Assembly (NCBI GenBank): GCA_033002965.1 | Contig: JAURVB010001808.1 | Coordinates: 1-64,000 of the forward strand | Origin: Piper betle | Taxonomy: Eukaryota; Streptophyta; Magnoliopsida; Piperales; Piperaceae | DNA: 64,000 nt | Direction: 5' to 3' | In this document: piece by piece, positions 1-13,200 of the stretch | How positions within the stretch are numbered: the first letter of the stretch is position 1 | Layout of the letters: each line of letters starts with the position of its first letter | The notes under the pieces: model-generated | What the model was told of the DNA's origin: nothing | Database searches by the model: none | The model's input: only the letters and a program-made list of their open reading frames with translations | Made by a program: the position numbers and the translations under genes

Positions 1-300
1 AATAGCTGTGAATAATTAATTGCCATGCATGTTGTTCAATTTGCTAGAATACATGTAGATGCTTGTGCAATAGCATGCTTAATCTCTAAATAGAGCTTGA
101 TGAGATGTATGAGATATGTTATATATGAATATTTGAGTGGTTTGTTTCCATCGGACCTGCTCATGAATTATTGCACATCTTAGACTTTCTTATCCCTAAT
201 AAAAGTACATAAAAGTCCAATATTTTTAGTTTTATCTATTTTTATCTTCGTGGTGATTTCATAGAGTTGATGCTAAAAGTTTAAATTGAGATAGAATGGT

Positions 301-1843
301 CTAAAAGAAGCAGGAGGCTTCTAAGAAGGTCACGGCACAACCGATGGATTCCTCACCAACCTTAGTGGATTCCACTCGAGCAGACGAGTCACAAGAAGTA
401 GAGCCTATTGTCGAGATGAAAGATCCATCACAATAAGATATAGAGGTTGAGCCGAAGGAGGAAAGCCAAGCCACCAATAGTGAGGATTTTCCATTGCTAC
501 CTTGAATGATGGAAAGAGAGGTCAACCAACCAGCCAACACTTCTTTCTTTAGCAAATCTCCAAAGAAAAAATAACAAAAGCCAGCCCACATGAATCAGCG
601 GCAAGGAAGGAAAAGGGCATGTAAAAGATGGCTGATACTAGAAGCAAGTAAAATGTTACCAAGAAAGTCAGCAACGGCAGCACAACTTCCTATCAACCCA
701 AAACCACCTGCAACAAAAAGAAAGGAAGTTACTCGTGATGCCTCAACCCAAGCTAAGCCAACAAAGGTAAAACAAGAAACACAGAAAAAGGTTGCAACTG
801 CATAACCTGCTGAAGCACAAGTGTGAGCAAAGAACATGGGTGAAAGCATGATGTGAACAATGCAGAAGAAGAAGGCCAAACATCTAGTACAAGAGAAGAA
901 GTCAAGAAGAGGAAGATGGAACTCGACAACCTCGACAAAGCTGAGAGGACTGAGACAAGGACCAGAAGAAGGATAATAGAAGATAACTCTCAAGTCCCAG
1001 CACACACACCACCACCATTCATTCATGAGAAGGTGGAAGTAGAGAGAAAAAATCCAACCTCGAGTGCCACCCACAAGAAGGAAAGCACTACCAAAGAAAT
1101 CCAAAGCACTACTGTCCACCAACACTGACCACTACCCCTTTATCTCAGCCAAAGCTAAAACAACATTTGACGAGATAATGAAAGGGAATTAACCAATCAA
1201 GGAGAAGGCATTGAACCTGGAGAGTTATGGAACAGACAAGGTCACACTAAATATTATCACAAGTCTTGGTTGGACTAAACTATGCAGGAAACCAGATGAG
1301 GGCATACTTCAACTCGTGAGGGAGTTATATGCAAACTTGGAAGAGAAGGTGGAAGACAAAGTGTTCGTCAAAGGCAAATGGGCAACCATGACAAGCAAAT
1401 CCATCAACAAGCAGATCGAAGCACCTAACCATGAGGAACATGATTATTCAATATTAATGGACGAGGGGATAGACACAAAAGAGTCGGAGAAGAAGCTCTG
1501 TCAGGACTAATTAAGAAGTGATTTGGGCCACTGGAAAGAACAATCAATACCTCAATTTTAATTTTGTGGCATTGACGCCAAGTCGGATGCCTCTTTTAAT
1601 GTTGGTCTGCATCAGACTCATTCCAAGCACACGCACCTCCCTTGCCATGTTGGATCGAGCTATCCTACTTATGCCATGATTGAGAAGTGGAAAATTGATG
1701 TCAGATGGATCATATAAAACAACATCATCAACTCAATGGGACCTACCAATGAGCGATGGTTCCTAGCAATCATCACCAAGTTGTGCACTCAATCTGAAGT
1801 CAACATTGAAAAGAATGAAGAAAGATTCAAGGTTGGGTTAGCC
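301..1843 (+). pseudogene. env-like / 'putative plant transposon protein' relic, 5' part
   Basis: Forward-strand coding relic broken by stops and frameshifts. The first part (about 301-1,130) reads as Lys/Pro/Ser/Glu-rich low-complexity protein in shifting frames. From about 1,075 a conserved-looking domain appears: a phenylalanine-plus-'AKTTFDEIM' start, then 'LVRELYANL', 'VKGKWATM' and 'INKQI' (1,211-1,510), then after frame breaks 'NIINSMG' and 'FLAIITKLCTQ' (to about 1,810). This order matches the plant retrotransposon-associated domain that Pfam calls putative plant transposon protein, seen with Athila-type gypsy elements; the family name is from memory of its motifs. It appears to continue at 5,297 after an LTR insertion. 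Not functional: several in-frame stops, for example the TAA near 1,190. The first 300 bases show nothing I can assign. Confidence 0.6.
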
Positions 1844-3379
1844 ATGAAATCACTAGCTTCGGGTTAGGGTTTTACCCGCTTGTTACCCTTCCCAGTTTAG
1901 GCCACTCGGTTGGAGTAAGTTCAGCTTTTAGACCATGTGTACGAGGCCCAGATGGTATTATGAGCATATTATGAAGGCTGAGTATGCGTGATATATAGAT
2001 GATTGCTTCAGTTATGCTATAGCAGACCATAAGTTATCAGTGTATGCATGATGTATATAGATCGTTGCTTGTGTTAGCTCAAGATTTTAGGGCTAGATCT
2101 AGGTCGTTGTTGCATTTAGTATCTGTTTGGTCTGTTAGGGTACCTCATTTAAATGCATCATAGGGATTTTGGACTACCAAATTGCCCCTACGGGCCCAGT
2201 TTGATATGAGCCTCAGATCTTCATCAGAGTGAGTTCAGGGTTTTGATGCTCATTTAGCTTTCATGCCCTGATTTCTGTCTATAGAGTCATCTTTAGGCCT
2301 TTTAGTCAATTTTAACTTTTGATGCTCTCAATCCAAGCTTTCCGTCTATATATATATTGTATGTACTTCTCGTGGACCCCACTAGACCCGTACATTGTCG
2401 AGAATTCAGAACATGCCACATGGCATGTTATGGACAGTCAACATCAACCCTAGCATTGGTCCTCCCATTTTCTTGGTATTTCCCCACATTTTTGGAAGAT
2501 TTTCTACCCCTAGCGCTGTCACCACTTTGGCTCGCCTCCGGGCAGACTTCGGCCCTCCTCTGGCCAACGAATAGGTACAAACGTGCTTGCCTCATGACTG
2601 GCTATTGACCAGTACCCTCACATCCACTGGCACCACTACAATATCTGTTGGTGATGGCATTTTCTCAGACTATTTACACCACCACCGCTGCGTATAGGGC
2701 CATCTTACAGTGCTGACAAATTTCCTCCGGAGAGGCTGACCAACTTGACAGTTTTCCCTTGCAGGGGCCAAACATTTGAGACCACCTTGACCCCTACCGT
2801 ATTCGCGATCGCCTCAGGCAATTACACTAACCTCGACAGTATGTCCATCACTATTTGGCCTTTTTTCAACCAGTCGCCAGCCAGACACCATCGACCATCA
2901 CCCCAAAAGGCTTCCTCTCATGAAGGCCAAAACTTTGAGACCAACATTTGCCCCCGCCATGGCCATGATCGCCGCCAGCAATGTTGCCATACCCGGGGGC
3001 AATTTTGCCTACTTCCCAACTATTTTCTGGGTGACTAGCAACCGGACTCCATCAGCGACCACCTCAGTCAGCCCCGCCCATGGTCCTCTATCAATCACAA
3101 CCGGTGGCAGCCCCCACCACGCCACAGTCACCATTTTCTAGCAATGGGCGTCAATGGCCCATTTGGTGCCCATTTGCCCTTGTACGCATCCGCGTGCCTG
3201 AGACCTGGTTGTCAAGCCCCTACCCATGTATGCCTGCCCACGTCCATTACCGTGTCCACAGATCCAACCAAGCCCACCATTCCAGGTGACCAGGACGAAG
3301 TTAACTCGGCCTGACTTAGTTCGCAATTTTTGTCTACTTTTGTTTGTTTTCTTCCATTGTTTGTCTATTTTCGATATTT

Positions 3380-4075
3380 CGAGACTCCCTATATTACTCT
3401 AGATATATATTAACATTATTTGACTTGTTTTAATGTTATGAGTATTTTTCATTTTTATTAATTTATTTATTCATTATTATTTATTTCTTGTTATTTATAT
3501 ACTTGTCAATTTTGATGCATGATTATATGATTATTTTTTATTATTGATGATGTATTTCTTTGCTAATATTATTTCTTGTTCATGTTTATCCTATTTAATT
3601 TAATTAACTAATTGATTATTATTTACTTGCTCACTTCGTATTTAGTCGTATATTCATATATTTGATGTTTATACTATTTTTATTTATGATTAATTTTATT
3701 AATTATTTATTCATTTATTTACTATTTATGTGATTATTTGTGTAATTAATCAATTATTTACTTATTTATTTATAACTTACTTGTGTTTGTGCTAATAATT
3801 ACTCGCATTTAATCATATATTTTGTTAGTGTTATTTATATTATTATTATTATTTATTATTTATTACTTTTCTTGTGTTACTTGTCTACTATTATTTTAGT
3901 ATTGTTCTTTTATTTATTTGACTTAGTTTATTTGTTTGTTTATTTGTTTATTGCTTGCACATGGCTTGCTTTGCTTGCCAAATGTTCATTCATTTCCTTT
4001 GCATTTTTTATTGTTTGAGTCAATAATTTGTTAATGTGAGCACACACCACAATCATGTATTATATAGAGTTACTA
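3380..4075. repeat. AT-rich low-complexity stretch (TTATT-rich)
   Basis: About 700 bases of near-continuous T/A with recurring ttat, ttatt and tatttattta words, including a short TTA run near 3,840. It lies inside the old LTR and accounts for its extra length relative to the other family members. No coding signal. Confidence 0.8.
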
Positions 4076-4774
4076 GTTTTTTACTTAATAATGAGATCTG
4101 ATATAGGTCCCAGAGTATAAACAGACCGTAGATGTGCCGATGCACTAAAAGCTTGGACCACAGATACATTAGGATTCTTCGTAGATTAATCACTTTATTT
4201 TATCATGGATTTGATTTCCAGATTATATGATGTGTTAAGTGGCTGCCCCACTTAACATTGGCCATCTAAACATATTTTACTTCTATAATTGATAACCCTT
4301 GAGGATGAGATCCCTCAAATTATTTTCAAACTTAGCTCCACCTTACATTGCCTTCGGGGCCTATTTTTATGATTCCCTTTGCAGCCCCATATATAGTTTT
4401 TATCGAGTTTTTAGTGAGAGAAGAATTAGTGAATTTGATTTTGCGTAAACCGTGAGCAGGAACATACACAAGTCACAGGGGGATCTTGATTAGTGAGAAG
4501 GCTATTCTATTCCCGATAGATCCTAGCATCTCTACTTCTTGAGCTTCCTCACACCTGGAGAGGCATGGAGTAGATAGGTATTGTTTTGTATAGCTCATGT
4601 CTAAACTTGTGGTCTTAAAAGGTAATGAAATCGTATTCTTAAGAGTGCTCGTCCATCGTGCTCTTGGTCAGGAGTTATATGGAGGTTTGGAAAGGGCTTA
4701 GGATATGTGTTTTTTACAAGAGTGGAGCCAGCTATTGCCAAGAGAGGCATTTATCGAGAGTGAATGACCCCATT

Positions 4775-5034
4775 TTAGTTTGGGATGCTATCGAGTTTGC
4801 AGTTTGATGGCTCCACGGTATATACCCTTTGAGTGTTCCTATGGAGAGTATATATGGTCTTTCTTTCCTCATGGAATCAGTTTTCTTTCCTCATGGTATA
4901 TATGACAGCAGTTTAGTTCGGGATGCTATCGAGTCTACAATTTGATGGCTCCACGGTAGATACCCTTTGAGTGTTCCTATGGAGAGTATATATGGATTTT
5001 CTTTCCTCATGGAAATCAGTTTTCACTTGTGAGT
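4775..5034. repeat. imperfect tandem duplication, period about 138 bp
   Basis: The stretch beginning 'ttagtttgggatgctatcga' at 4,775 recurs at 4,913 with few changes. Both copies run through 'ggctccacggta', 'accctttgagtgttcctatg' and a 'tttcctcatgg' end. It lies in the R/U5-like part of the old LTR, so it probably arose by local duplication after or during amplification. Confidence 0.85.
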
Positions 5035-5296
5035 TTGTACTAGTTATTTTTCCGACTAGTGATATTTGTTGCTGACGTTTTTCTTATTATATATGTAGGT
5101 CTTGTGTTCCTGTGCATTTGGTTGGCTTTGGTGGAAGTATAGATAGATGATACACACACTTGTGCTGAATGCACCATTGTTTTATTTCATGTTGTTATAT
5201 GTGTTTGATGCATTTTTATGTATATTTAGTAATATCTTCCATTCTCAAGACACTAAGAGGGGGTTATTTCGATCTAATTGTCGTTTCAGTCTTACA

Positions 5297-5911
5297 GATT
5301 AATTTATTTAGACATGGCTCCACTCGATCGTAACAATTCTAATTCGGTTCTTAGGTCAACCAAAATCGTGGTGTTAGAGGCCATCATTGCCTGGGCTTCA
5401 ACTAATGCTCGACAAATGGGGGGACATCGATTTGGCATGGAGATGCTAGAGGAGCTCAAAGATATTAGGTTAGTACAACAAACGATCATCTCCTATATGG
5501 AGTACCACCATAATTGGAATATTTTTATGCAAGGAAAATGGAAAGAAGCTAAAATTAACATATCTAATGTGCCAACTTTTCATGATTCCATGTTCGTAGG
5601 TTTTTCAAAGGCAAAATGACATGGCAAAAAGAAACGTAGAAGAATGTCAAGCCACCATCCACCAAAATGGGGATGAAAACCAAAGCTGTCAAGGTATCAC
5701 TTCGCAAAGATCCAACCCACCCATTGATGAAGAAAGTGAAGAGCAAGAAGAAGAGGTTGCAACACAATTGGGAAGAAGCAACAAGCTAACTAGCCACTTC
5801 ACCATGCCAACAACAGCTCAGGTGAAGAGAACTAATACACCCAATGAATACTTCTCTCTCTACTGTCTTCTTAATTTCTTTCTCTCTTGCTACGCTTTTG
5901 ATCATAGCTAG
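5297..5911 (+). pseudogene. env-like / plant transposon protein relic, 3' part
   Basis: Two overlapping forward ORFs (about 5,278-5,619 and 5,621-5,911) read as protein but are joined only by a frameshift. Recognisable strings are 'MGGHRFGMEMLEELKDIRL', 'YMEYHHNWNIFM' and an acidic tail 'EEESEEQEEEV'-like stretch. With the relic at 301-1,843 this looks like one ancestral gene split by the LTR at 1,844-5,296. The assignment is inferred from position and composition; I do not recognise a catalytic domain. It would be the last gene before the 3' untranslated part of the Athila-like element. Confidence 0.45.
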
Positions 5912-7122
5912 TTCTTGCTATTGTTCTATTTGCATGGTGACATAACTATCTTTTCATGTTGTTATTAATTGTGAAGGCACAATTTCACGTGAATTTGAGG
6001 GGGAAACAATTCGTACTTTTTGGGTTATAATAATTAATTGTTGTGCATGTTATTGAATAGGTTATCTTAATAGAAGGTGTTAGTAAATAAGGCATTCTAA
6101 ATTTGTTATCATAGCATAGTGTGGTTAGGATAATTTTGCATATGTAAATATCATTGAGTTATGCTTTCAATACAACTGTGTTATTATCCAACCAAAGACC
6201 TAACCATGCTGAGATTAAAACAAAACTCTTGTGGGTGTAGGAGAAAAGGAAAATTAGAATCTCAAGCTCGGATTCTCGAGGTAGAGTGAATTATGAACTA
6301 AGTGAGGAAATGATTTAGTTGAGAATTAATCACCGGTGCCTACATTAGCCATCCCTATTACAGCCATGTTTTAGACAAATTCTACCCTACATTCACAGCC
6401 TGCTTGTTTGTCTAATATTTTATAGCCCTAGCCTAATTATTTAGAAATCCTTGTTTTCACCTTCACCAAGTATAATAAACTAGGAATTTTTCTTTAAAAT
6501 GGTCAAAGTGCTCATAAGAGGGGAGGACTATGTGCAACCAAAAGAAAAGAAGATGTTGCAAGTCAAAAAAGGAAGAAAAAAAGAAGGGAGGAAAAGTTTT
6601 AAAGTTGAGCGAATTGGCTAGGGAGCGGTGTTGTAGTTGTAATATATCTTGTTTTTTTAACAAAAACACAATTCAAAAAGGAGTGACAAGGAATAGCAAG
6701 GGAGGAGGAAAAAATTATAGACACTTCTCTTATTGAGGACAATGATTAGTAGAAGATAATTTAGAGCTAGTAATGCACTTGCTTGCTTTCATGATATCCC
6801 CCTTTCTTTTTTTAATCCCCAGCCCTGACCCACCATTATAACCTAATAAATAATGCTGATCCTCCCTAGTGTCAAGCTTCGGTCTTCTAGTGATAGTTTT
6901 TTGGCTTCTAGGCTTGTACTGAATTGATCGCCTTAATTCTGCAAGGTTCCCGATTGATTTATACTTGTTTACATTTTTTGGAAAGGTACAACCATTTGTG
7001 TGAAAATTTTCTCATAGCTCTTTTCTTGTGTAAAAATGTATTCCGCTTGTTGTTATCAAGAATTTTTGAAACAACTAATATTTTATTTTGCTAGGGACTA
7101 TATAAGGTTGAATTTGGGGGCT
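5912..7122 (+). other. 3' non-coding internal region of Athila-like element with polypurine tract
   Basis: No coding relic is visible in about 1.2 kb. It includes purine-rich runs (near 6,540-6,600 and 6,690) and ends in a candidate polypurine tract, 'aatttggggg' at 7,111-7,120, directly before a TG that opens the LTR at 7,123. A long untranslated stretch between the last gene and the 3' LTR is typical of Athila-type elements. Confidence 0.5.
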
Positions 7123-8885
7123 TGATACTTCGCAGATTAACATAATATTTTCAGAAGTTTAGGGTATCATTTTCATGCCCCGGTGCCATCTTCCCCAACA
7201 AATTTTGCTAAATTTTGAATTATCGAAAGTTATAGTGAATATATGCATATCTGCAACCAATTATAACGAAAAAATGTGTTTTGAAGGATATCAAATAAGG
7301 AATGTGCACACTTGTAGATTTGGATCGAACTACTCCACTACCAACCTAGGATGGACTATATTTGGGATACTTCCTATTAATGATCGGACCTACAAGATCA
7401 AACCTGCACACCTGCGCATGACCAGACCTACAACTTCTGAACATGCTTTTGACCAACATGATCAGCTCAGACATGCTCCAGCTCCCCACCTTTTTGATAG
7501 ATTGATCTACTCCACCAATTCCCTCAACTCAAGCCATTGGATGGATGCCTTGAGAAGCAAGTAAGGAACAAACTCAACCACTTCCAATTATTAAAGGAGC
7601 CATTCATGTGCACTTGTTGGAATAGAAGTTACAAGGAAACTTGATCTGGCTGCTTGTTCTGCCCTTCAAATTTCAATCCTTGAGGAAAACTCTACCAACT
7701 CCCTGACCATGAAGAAATAATTTGGGGACAAGGGGACAAGAATACACTCACACTCTAGAGTCAATATCTACCTCACATTAGAGGAAGTCACTAGAAAGTT
7801 GCTTCACTAATCAAGAGAACTCCACTTCCAATCAAGTATAAATACCCTCACTCACTTGCAAGATATAGAGAAAGCTGACAATATACATCACTTAGGAGAT
7901 CATAGATTAGAGACGGCAATAAAAAAATAAAACCCACTCTTCATTTCTTCACCTTTCACCCCTCAAGCTCCACTTTACCAATCTAAAGGAAGAGTTAAAT
8001 GTTTCTGAGAAGAAGTCGTGGACGCCAACTTGCAAGCAAGCTTCACTGCAAATGAGAAGTTCATGGCAGGGCCTCATTATTACTTATTTGCATAACTTTC
8101 TTCTTCTCTTTTTGCAATGCTGTTTTCTTTGATGAGCTTAAAGATATATTACTAATCTTACATGGGGTAAATACATAGTGATCTCGGTTGTATGATGGAT
8201 CTTGATTGATATGTACTATCTTGTTTTGTTATCTTGTTGTACTGCTTGTTAGTTGATTACATCCCCATGTTTAATGCTTTAAATGTTTATCCAACTTTTG
8301 TATGATTAAGAGATTCGATCGAGAAGGGATAGGCAGGCTAATGAATTTTACGAATGTAGTTTATGATTTTAACTAGAGAAATGCATTAGAGTCATAGAAA
8401 TCTAGATAAGAGAATTAATCTTAATGCACCAAACTAGTCTTGTATGCACAGAGATATGAAATGATGCTGGGTGGTAGGCTTTTATAAGATGTAAGAACCC
8501 GTTAGAATTAAATATGTTTACCTGGATATCAACTTCAAGTAAGTGTAATTTGATGAACATGACAAGATGTGTTACCTATTAACTAAGTGAAGTTATTCAG
8601 TCCAGATCCTTTTTAGTAAGAGAACTTGTAATAACTTGTGTTGTATTTTCTATCTTTGTACCTTTGCATCATTCTTTGTAGTAGAATAGTACACTTATTT
8701 CATGCCCTCACTCAATCTTTTAGCTATAGAATAGATTTCCATAACACCATATACTTTTTGTACACATCTAAGTTGGTTTTACAATTTAGGTATCATTAAT
8801 AAATAATAGAACATCAAATCCTTGTGGGATCAATCTCTTAATCATCATTTTATTACTTGTTCGATGTGTGCACTTGCGCGATGCA
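7123..8885 (+). mobile_element. 3' LTR of an Athila-like gypsy element
   Basis: It starts TGATAC right after the polypurine tract and ends '...cttgcgcgatgca' (TG...CA). The end is of the style seen in Athila LTRs ('ccttgtgggatcaatctctt' near 8,819, then a tract ending in 'cgatgca'). The length of about 1.76 kb fits Athila LTRs. It contains a TATA-type promoter at 7,837. The 5' LTR and gag-pol are outside the window or lost. An ORF at 7,175-7,564 inside it has no recognisable domain and is not called as a gene. Confidence 0.55.
7837..7844 (+). promoter_or_regulatory. TATA box candidate in Athila-like LTR
   Basis: 'tataaata' in the middle of the LTR, followed by a CT-rich stretch and 'acttgcaagatatagagaaa'. 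The position fits the U3/R border of a plant LTR promoter. Confidence 0.45.
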
Positions 8886-11560
8886 TTGATAAAGCAACAA
8901 CAAACATGACTCGTGTTTAACCATCTGCATCATTGCATCAGTAATAAGTCACATAACAAAAGGTTAGAGCTAAGAATAAGAGAAATGGTTCATGTATTTG
9001 AATAAAGTAGCCTCTTAGTAGTAGGGTGTGCCTCTTCTACAACTCAGCGATTATTGTGCCTCTTTAAGGTTTTCTTAGTTGTAGCGGGGGTCCGCCTCTT
9101 CTACAAGTCAGAGTGAGCATATTGGCAAAATTTATATTTAGAGCCTTTCCCATAGTGTATGGTTCTAAGCATGCATATGGTAGCCTTTCTACATTGGTTC
9201 CTATCTCAAGCCTTCTCGAGGGTTGAGATCTTACTTCTGCGCCATTGGTCCAATTTTAGTTTGTCCAATGAATAGCTCACCAATTTATTTCATTGTGATT
9301 CAATTTGTCTTTAGGTAGAATTAGGGTGTTGCAGGAGGAGTACTAACGCAATCTTCGTATCTCCCCGTATTCTTTTCATAAAAAAGATTACATTTGCATA
9401 CTTATATATATTCTAGGTAAGGATTTCATAATATACTTTTGTAAACCTTGAGTTCAAAAATCATTAAGGGATCTCATCTTTAAAGTTCTATTAAACTTAC
9501 AGAAAAGTAAGCTACATGACACAATATTATTGGGATTCAATAAAACATCACTAATCTCATTCCTATCATAAAAACTCGGTAAATCACACTCATGGAGCCA
9601 AGTATAGAACAAGTAGATGGGAAGCCTACAGATCTAGATGAATACAACTCCTTAGTCTAGAATAGTAAGCTTTGCACACCCTAACAAGAGATGCAACTAA
9701 TCAAACCCTAATCACACACACTAAGTATGTAAATCAAGGCAAAGCCTCCAAACATTTAATAATACATAACTAAAAATTAAGCACCTAAATTTAGCTACTT
9801 AATTAATTCTTAAGTTATATTAAGTTTATTAATTAAGATTAAGGGTATTATGGATTAATTAAGGATTATTCTTACCCAACCCTAAGTAGGCTCTAATCTT
9901 GATAGCATAAATTTCCAAATATTTTTAGCTACCTAAATGGGAACTAAATAGGATGAACTTTGGTGGGCTTACTCCTAATGGGCCAAGCTATTTCTCTAAT
10001 TTTTATCGTGGCCTAGAGTTATGATCTCATTGGGTTCTTAGTCTCATTATCCTAATGAGTCAATTTCGGATTCTATGGGTCCCAACTTCACACTTATCTT
10101 GTTGGGCATTGTTCATTGACTTATAGTGGGCTAAAACTCTAAGAAACAATCTATTGGGCTGATCACACCGTGGTCTTAGACTCCTAAAATCTTGGGCCCA
10201 AATCCTAATTGAGTGGAGCAGAGAAATTCCTTTTTCATGGGTTTGTAACACTTGCCTCACAGGGCAGTAAGGTACCTATGTTCGCTAGAAAATTCTTAAT
10301 GGGCTTCTAGGCGTTCAAACATTTGAAATTTTACATGGGAATAATAAACTTTTAAAATAAAGTCTCTCTAAAATTAGGGTTTTCACCCTATGCCCTAAAT
10401 ACTTCACAACAGAGATTTTATTACAAATCCAAATGAGGTCCAAACGAGCTCAAAATTGGCAGATTAAGTACAGAATTAGAGGGTCATTACCTTAATTTCC
10501 TAGAATTTTAGCAATTTTCTTATTCGTTTGTTTCATCGGCTCTAAGCTGGCTAACACCATTGTCTCAAATCAACCAACGTGCATAGGCGTTTATTAATGA
10601 ATATGTTCAAGCTAAAAATTACGGAATACATCATAGATCAGTTATCAGCATAGGACAGCTTCTACATAAAATTTCTATCACTTTTTTAGGATGATATAAT
10701 TGAATAACATGCATAAAATGCATATGAACGTGTAGCTCGTGAATCAAGAGTCTAATGCAACAAATATCACATTTTCATAATATGAGATGAGTGAGATATA
10801 GTAGATACAAACATGAATGGTCATGGATGATCATATTCATGAACAATGAAGCATTTAAATGGCATGGAGGCCAAATGCAAACATTGTAACACACCAAGCA
10901 TGCATGGACCTATCTTAGCCAAATGCAAACATTGTAACACACCAAGCATGCATGGACCTATCTTAGATAGCCTAAACTAACATCTAAACAACCTACGGAA
11001 ACCAAACAGCCACATCACAACAACAAGAACCAAAAGAAATGATAGAAAAGAGAGGGAAATGAGGTTACTAATGGGGAGACAGAGAAAGGGAGAGGAAGAG
11101 GAACTTCAAGCTTGAAGAAGGTTGGAGGACATCTTGGAGAAAGCCTGGAGATGGAGGAGAGGGGGAAATGATCTGGAGGTGAGGAAAGCCAAAGGTGAAG
11201 TGGAAGAGAGGAGGTCAAGAGGTGGGTGTAAAGGCACTAGACAGCAGAACTGCCACGCTGGTCAATCAGAAGTTGCCACCCACCTGTCACGAGTTCACAT
11301 GTACCAACACAAAGGTGCTAGCTCAACGCAAAGGCACTAAAAGCCTGAGCGCAACGGCGCCAGCGGAATGCAAGGGAGTGCACTTGGAGCAGAAAAGAGA
11401 AACCCAAAAGAAACAAGTATGAGTACAAGGGGCCTGGATCCGTGTATATACACCTCGTGGTTTGAACCAAACCAGAAAATTAAAATCCTAGCTAAGCGCT
11501 AGGGCATTGGCATAACGCCTAGGCACTCAACCGTTTTCTTCTTCTTAGGGTTTTTCATCT
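8886..11560 (-). mobile_element. degenerate long LTR in reverse orientation
   Basis: Similar in order and spacing to the reverse LTR at the right edge (62,257-64,000) and, more distantly, to the long-LTR family. Landmarks read in reverse: a 'gtactaacgcaatc' segment near 9,339, 'acttatatatattc' near 9,400, 'gggatctcatcttt' near 9,469, 'gggattcaataaaacatc' near 9,532 (the reverse counterpart of the family's 'ttttatcggatccc') and 'gggaagcctacagatct' near 9,620. The left side appears cut off at the Athila-like LTR. The right limit is a guess placed before sequence I cannot assign. Purine-rich sequence at 11,035-11,220 may be the decayed counterpart of the family's GC block. Confidence 0.45.
10871..10966. 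repeat. perfect 48-bp tandem duplication (2 copies)
   Basis: The 48-base unit starting 'ccaaatgcaaacattgtaac' at 10,871 is repeated exactly at 10,919. The unit contains 'gtaacacacc', similar to the reversed terminus of the long-LTR family. The identity of the copies means the duplication is recent. Confidence 0.95.
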
Positions 11561-12329
11561 GAAAAACCCCCCACACATGCACACCAAATCACATGAGATG
11601 ATTCTATACACACTGGGACGCAGTCCCAAGGTCTATCAATCACACTTAAAATCCGACAAGAAAATGGAAAGGCCACCGAGCCTAACTAGCACCAAGGCGA
11701 CTAGTGCCTTGGCACACATAACACATACAACATGTTATACCATAAAACAGAACATAAGCTACTAGGATTGGTTCATACATGAGCCACAACTAAAACCATC
11801 GCACTAACGGCCTGGATTTTAAAGCCAAGTTTGTCTTATGTGCAAGGAAAGGTGGATGGCAAATTATTTCAGATAACTGCGAGTGAGATTTCAAAGTTCC
11901 ATAGCATGTCGAATGAGGGAGATCACTTATTTTGAGAACGTTACCTGGGCAATATTTTGTTGGCAGTTCATTCTTGCAGATAAATTGTAAGAGAAAGTGT
12001 TGAAGCCACGAGTGAAATGCCAAAATCCTATTTATGCAGAAGATTTAACCTTGCGTATGCTTTTTGGCAATATATGTTCTTTGGAATATGTGTTAGTAGT
12101 TTCGGAATATATGTTCTTTGGATGACTGTCAGCCGAAGAATGATAAATTTGCCAATTTTGATATTGAATCATACGTTTAGGTATCAGAATCATGGAAGGT
12201 CTGGTCTTCCGTATGTCCAATGTTTACTTCCATATTTGTGAAGAAGTCGCAATTTAGATAATTAATTTTGTTCCAATTGAGTCTCGGTTTGGTGTCTAAA
12301 GTGGAAAGAGAGGTTGAATTCAACCTAAT
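11561..12329. other. unassigned intergenic sequence
   Basis: About 770 bases between the reverse LTR relic and the copia-like relic. Small ORFs occur on both strands (11,577-11,765; 11,790-12,023 minus; 12,017-12,241 plus), but none carries a domain I recognise. A near-repeat of 'tatatgttctttgga' at 12,072 and 12,109 is the only internal structure seen. Confidence 0.5.
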
Positions 12330-12740
12330 TCTCTTGATGTAATTGAGGAGGATGAGGATTCAATTCGAGAAAGGAAGCTTAAGGAAGCCCTAACCGAAAT
12401 TGATGACATTGTGGATTTGGACAGAAGAGGACTATGGAGGATGTTCCAGTTCATGTGGAGATACCTTCGGGTACACCATCTTGCCTAAATGTGGATAGTG
12501 ATCGTTCATCTCATTTTGATCCGTTGCAAATGCTGTTGGACTCTATGGACACTCAATTTATGAGTCATGATGAGCAGCTAGATGTGTTCAGCAGCCAAAT
12601 GAGTTAAATAGATATTCGGTTAGCTAGGATGGAAAGGAACCAAGAGCGGCTAATTTGTGGTCTATGTGAGACTTAAATGTTGTCTTTGTACCAATAACAG
12701 TTCAGCTACAACCCTGATGGCACTACTCAATAAAATTAGG
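12330..12740 (+). pseudogene. coiled-coil-like coding relic upstream of a copia-type LTR
   Basis: Codon-like sequence in two forward frames. The first reads an acidic stretch ('EEDEDSIRERKLKEAL', about 12,343-12,390). The second, after a frameshift, reads 'LLDSMDTQFMSHDEQL' and then 'RLARMERNQERL', interrupted by a stop at about 12,604. The heptad-like pattern suggests a coiled coil. It is followed by 'gacaaaggggagaaag' (12,793), a string common just upstream of SIRE/Maximus copia 3' ends. It may be the 3' ORF of a SIRE-like element; this is inference. Confidence 0.35.
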
Positions 12741-13200
12741 TTATTTTGCTTATTTTGTTTTACCTTTTCTCTCATGTACTTAAGTTGAAATGACAAAGGG
12801 GAGAAAGGTAATTGTTTTTAGAGTTGTTCTATGTAGGGAGAGTGTGTACCTATGTCGGGGAAGCATTTTTTTATTTTTGCAATCTCTTGAGACTTAGGGT
12901 TTGTTCTTTGTTAAGATAAATGAAAATACTAACTCCACATGTAGTTAAGTTCATATAATGATTAAGAGCATGGCATTTGTAGGGCATGATCATTGCATGG
13001 TTTTCTTGATCTTAAAGCACACATGTCTATTGGCTTTCTCCAAATGTTGTGGATATATTTGGAGCATGAGGAGCTAAAGCTTGAAGATTAAGGATCCAGA
13101 CATGAAATGCTTGCTTCATGAGGATTGGCTTTAAAAGTGTGTACAAAAATCTTCATATGTTGTCATCATCAAAAAGGGAGAGAATATTAAGTTTTGGACT

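Larger units (their letters stand above)
1844..5296 (+). mobile_element. old degenerate long LTR, forward (probable solo LTR)
   Basis: Landmarks of the long-LTR family at 23,886-26,721 occur here in the same order but heavily mutated. They are a GGGTTTTAC segment near the start, a GC-rich block (about 2,375-3,330), a 'ttaagtggc...ccacttaac' block near 4,236, 'cccttgaggatgagatccct' near 4,297, 'gccttcggggcctatt' near 4,351, 'gtctaaacttgtggt' near 4,599 and 'tatatatgtaggt' near 5,090. The order and spacing support one LTR with no internal region, hence a solo LTR. It is longer than the 2.8 kb copies, mainly because of an expanded AT-rich stretch. The exact ends and target duplication are not resolved. 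It interrupts the env-like relic. Confidence 0.7.

Noticed and set aside
7175..7564. 129-codon ORF in the Athila-like LTR
   Set aside because: It starts after the LTR head, has no known domain, and LTRs of this length often hold chance ORFs.
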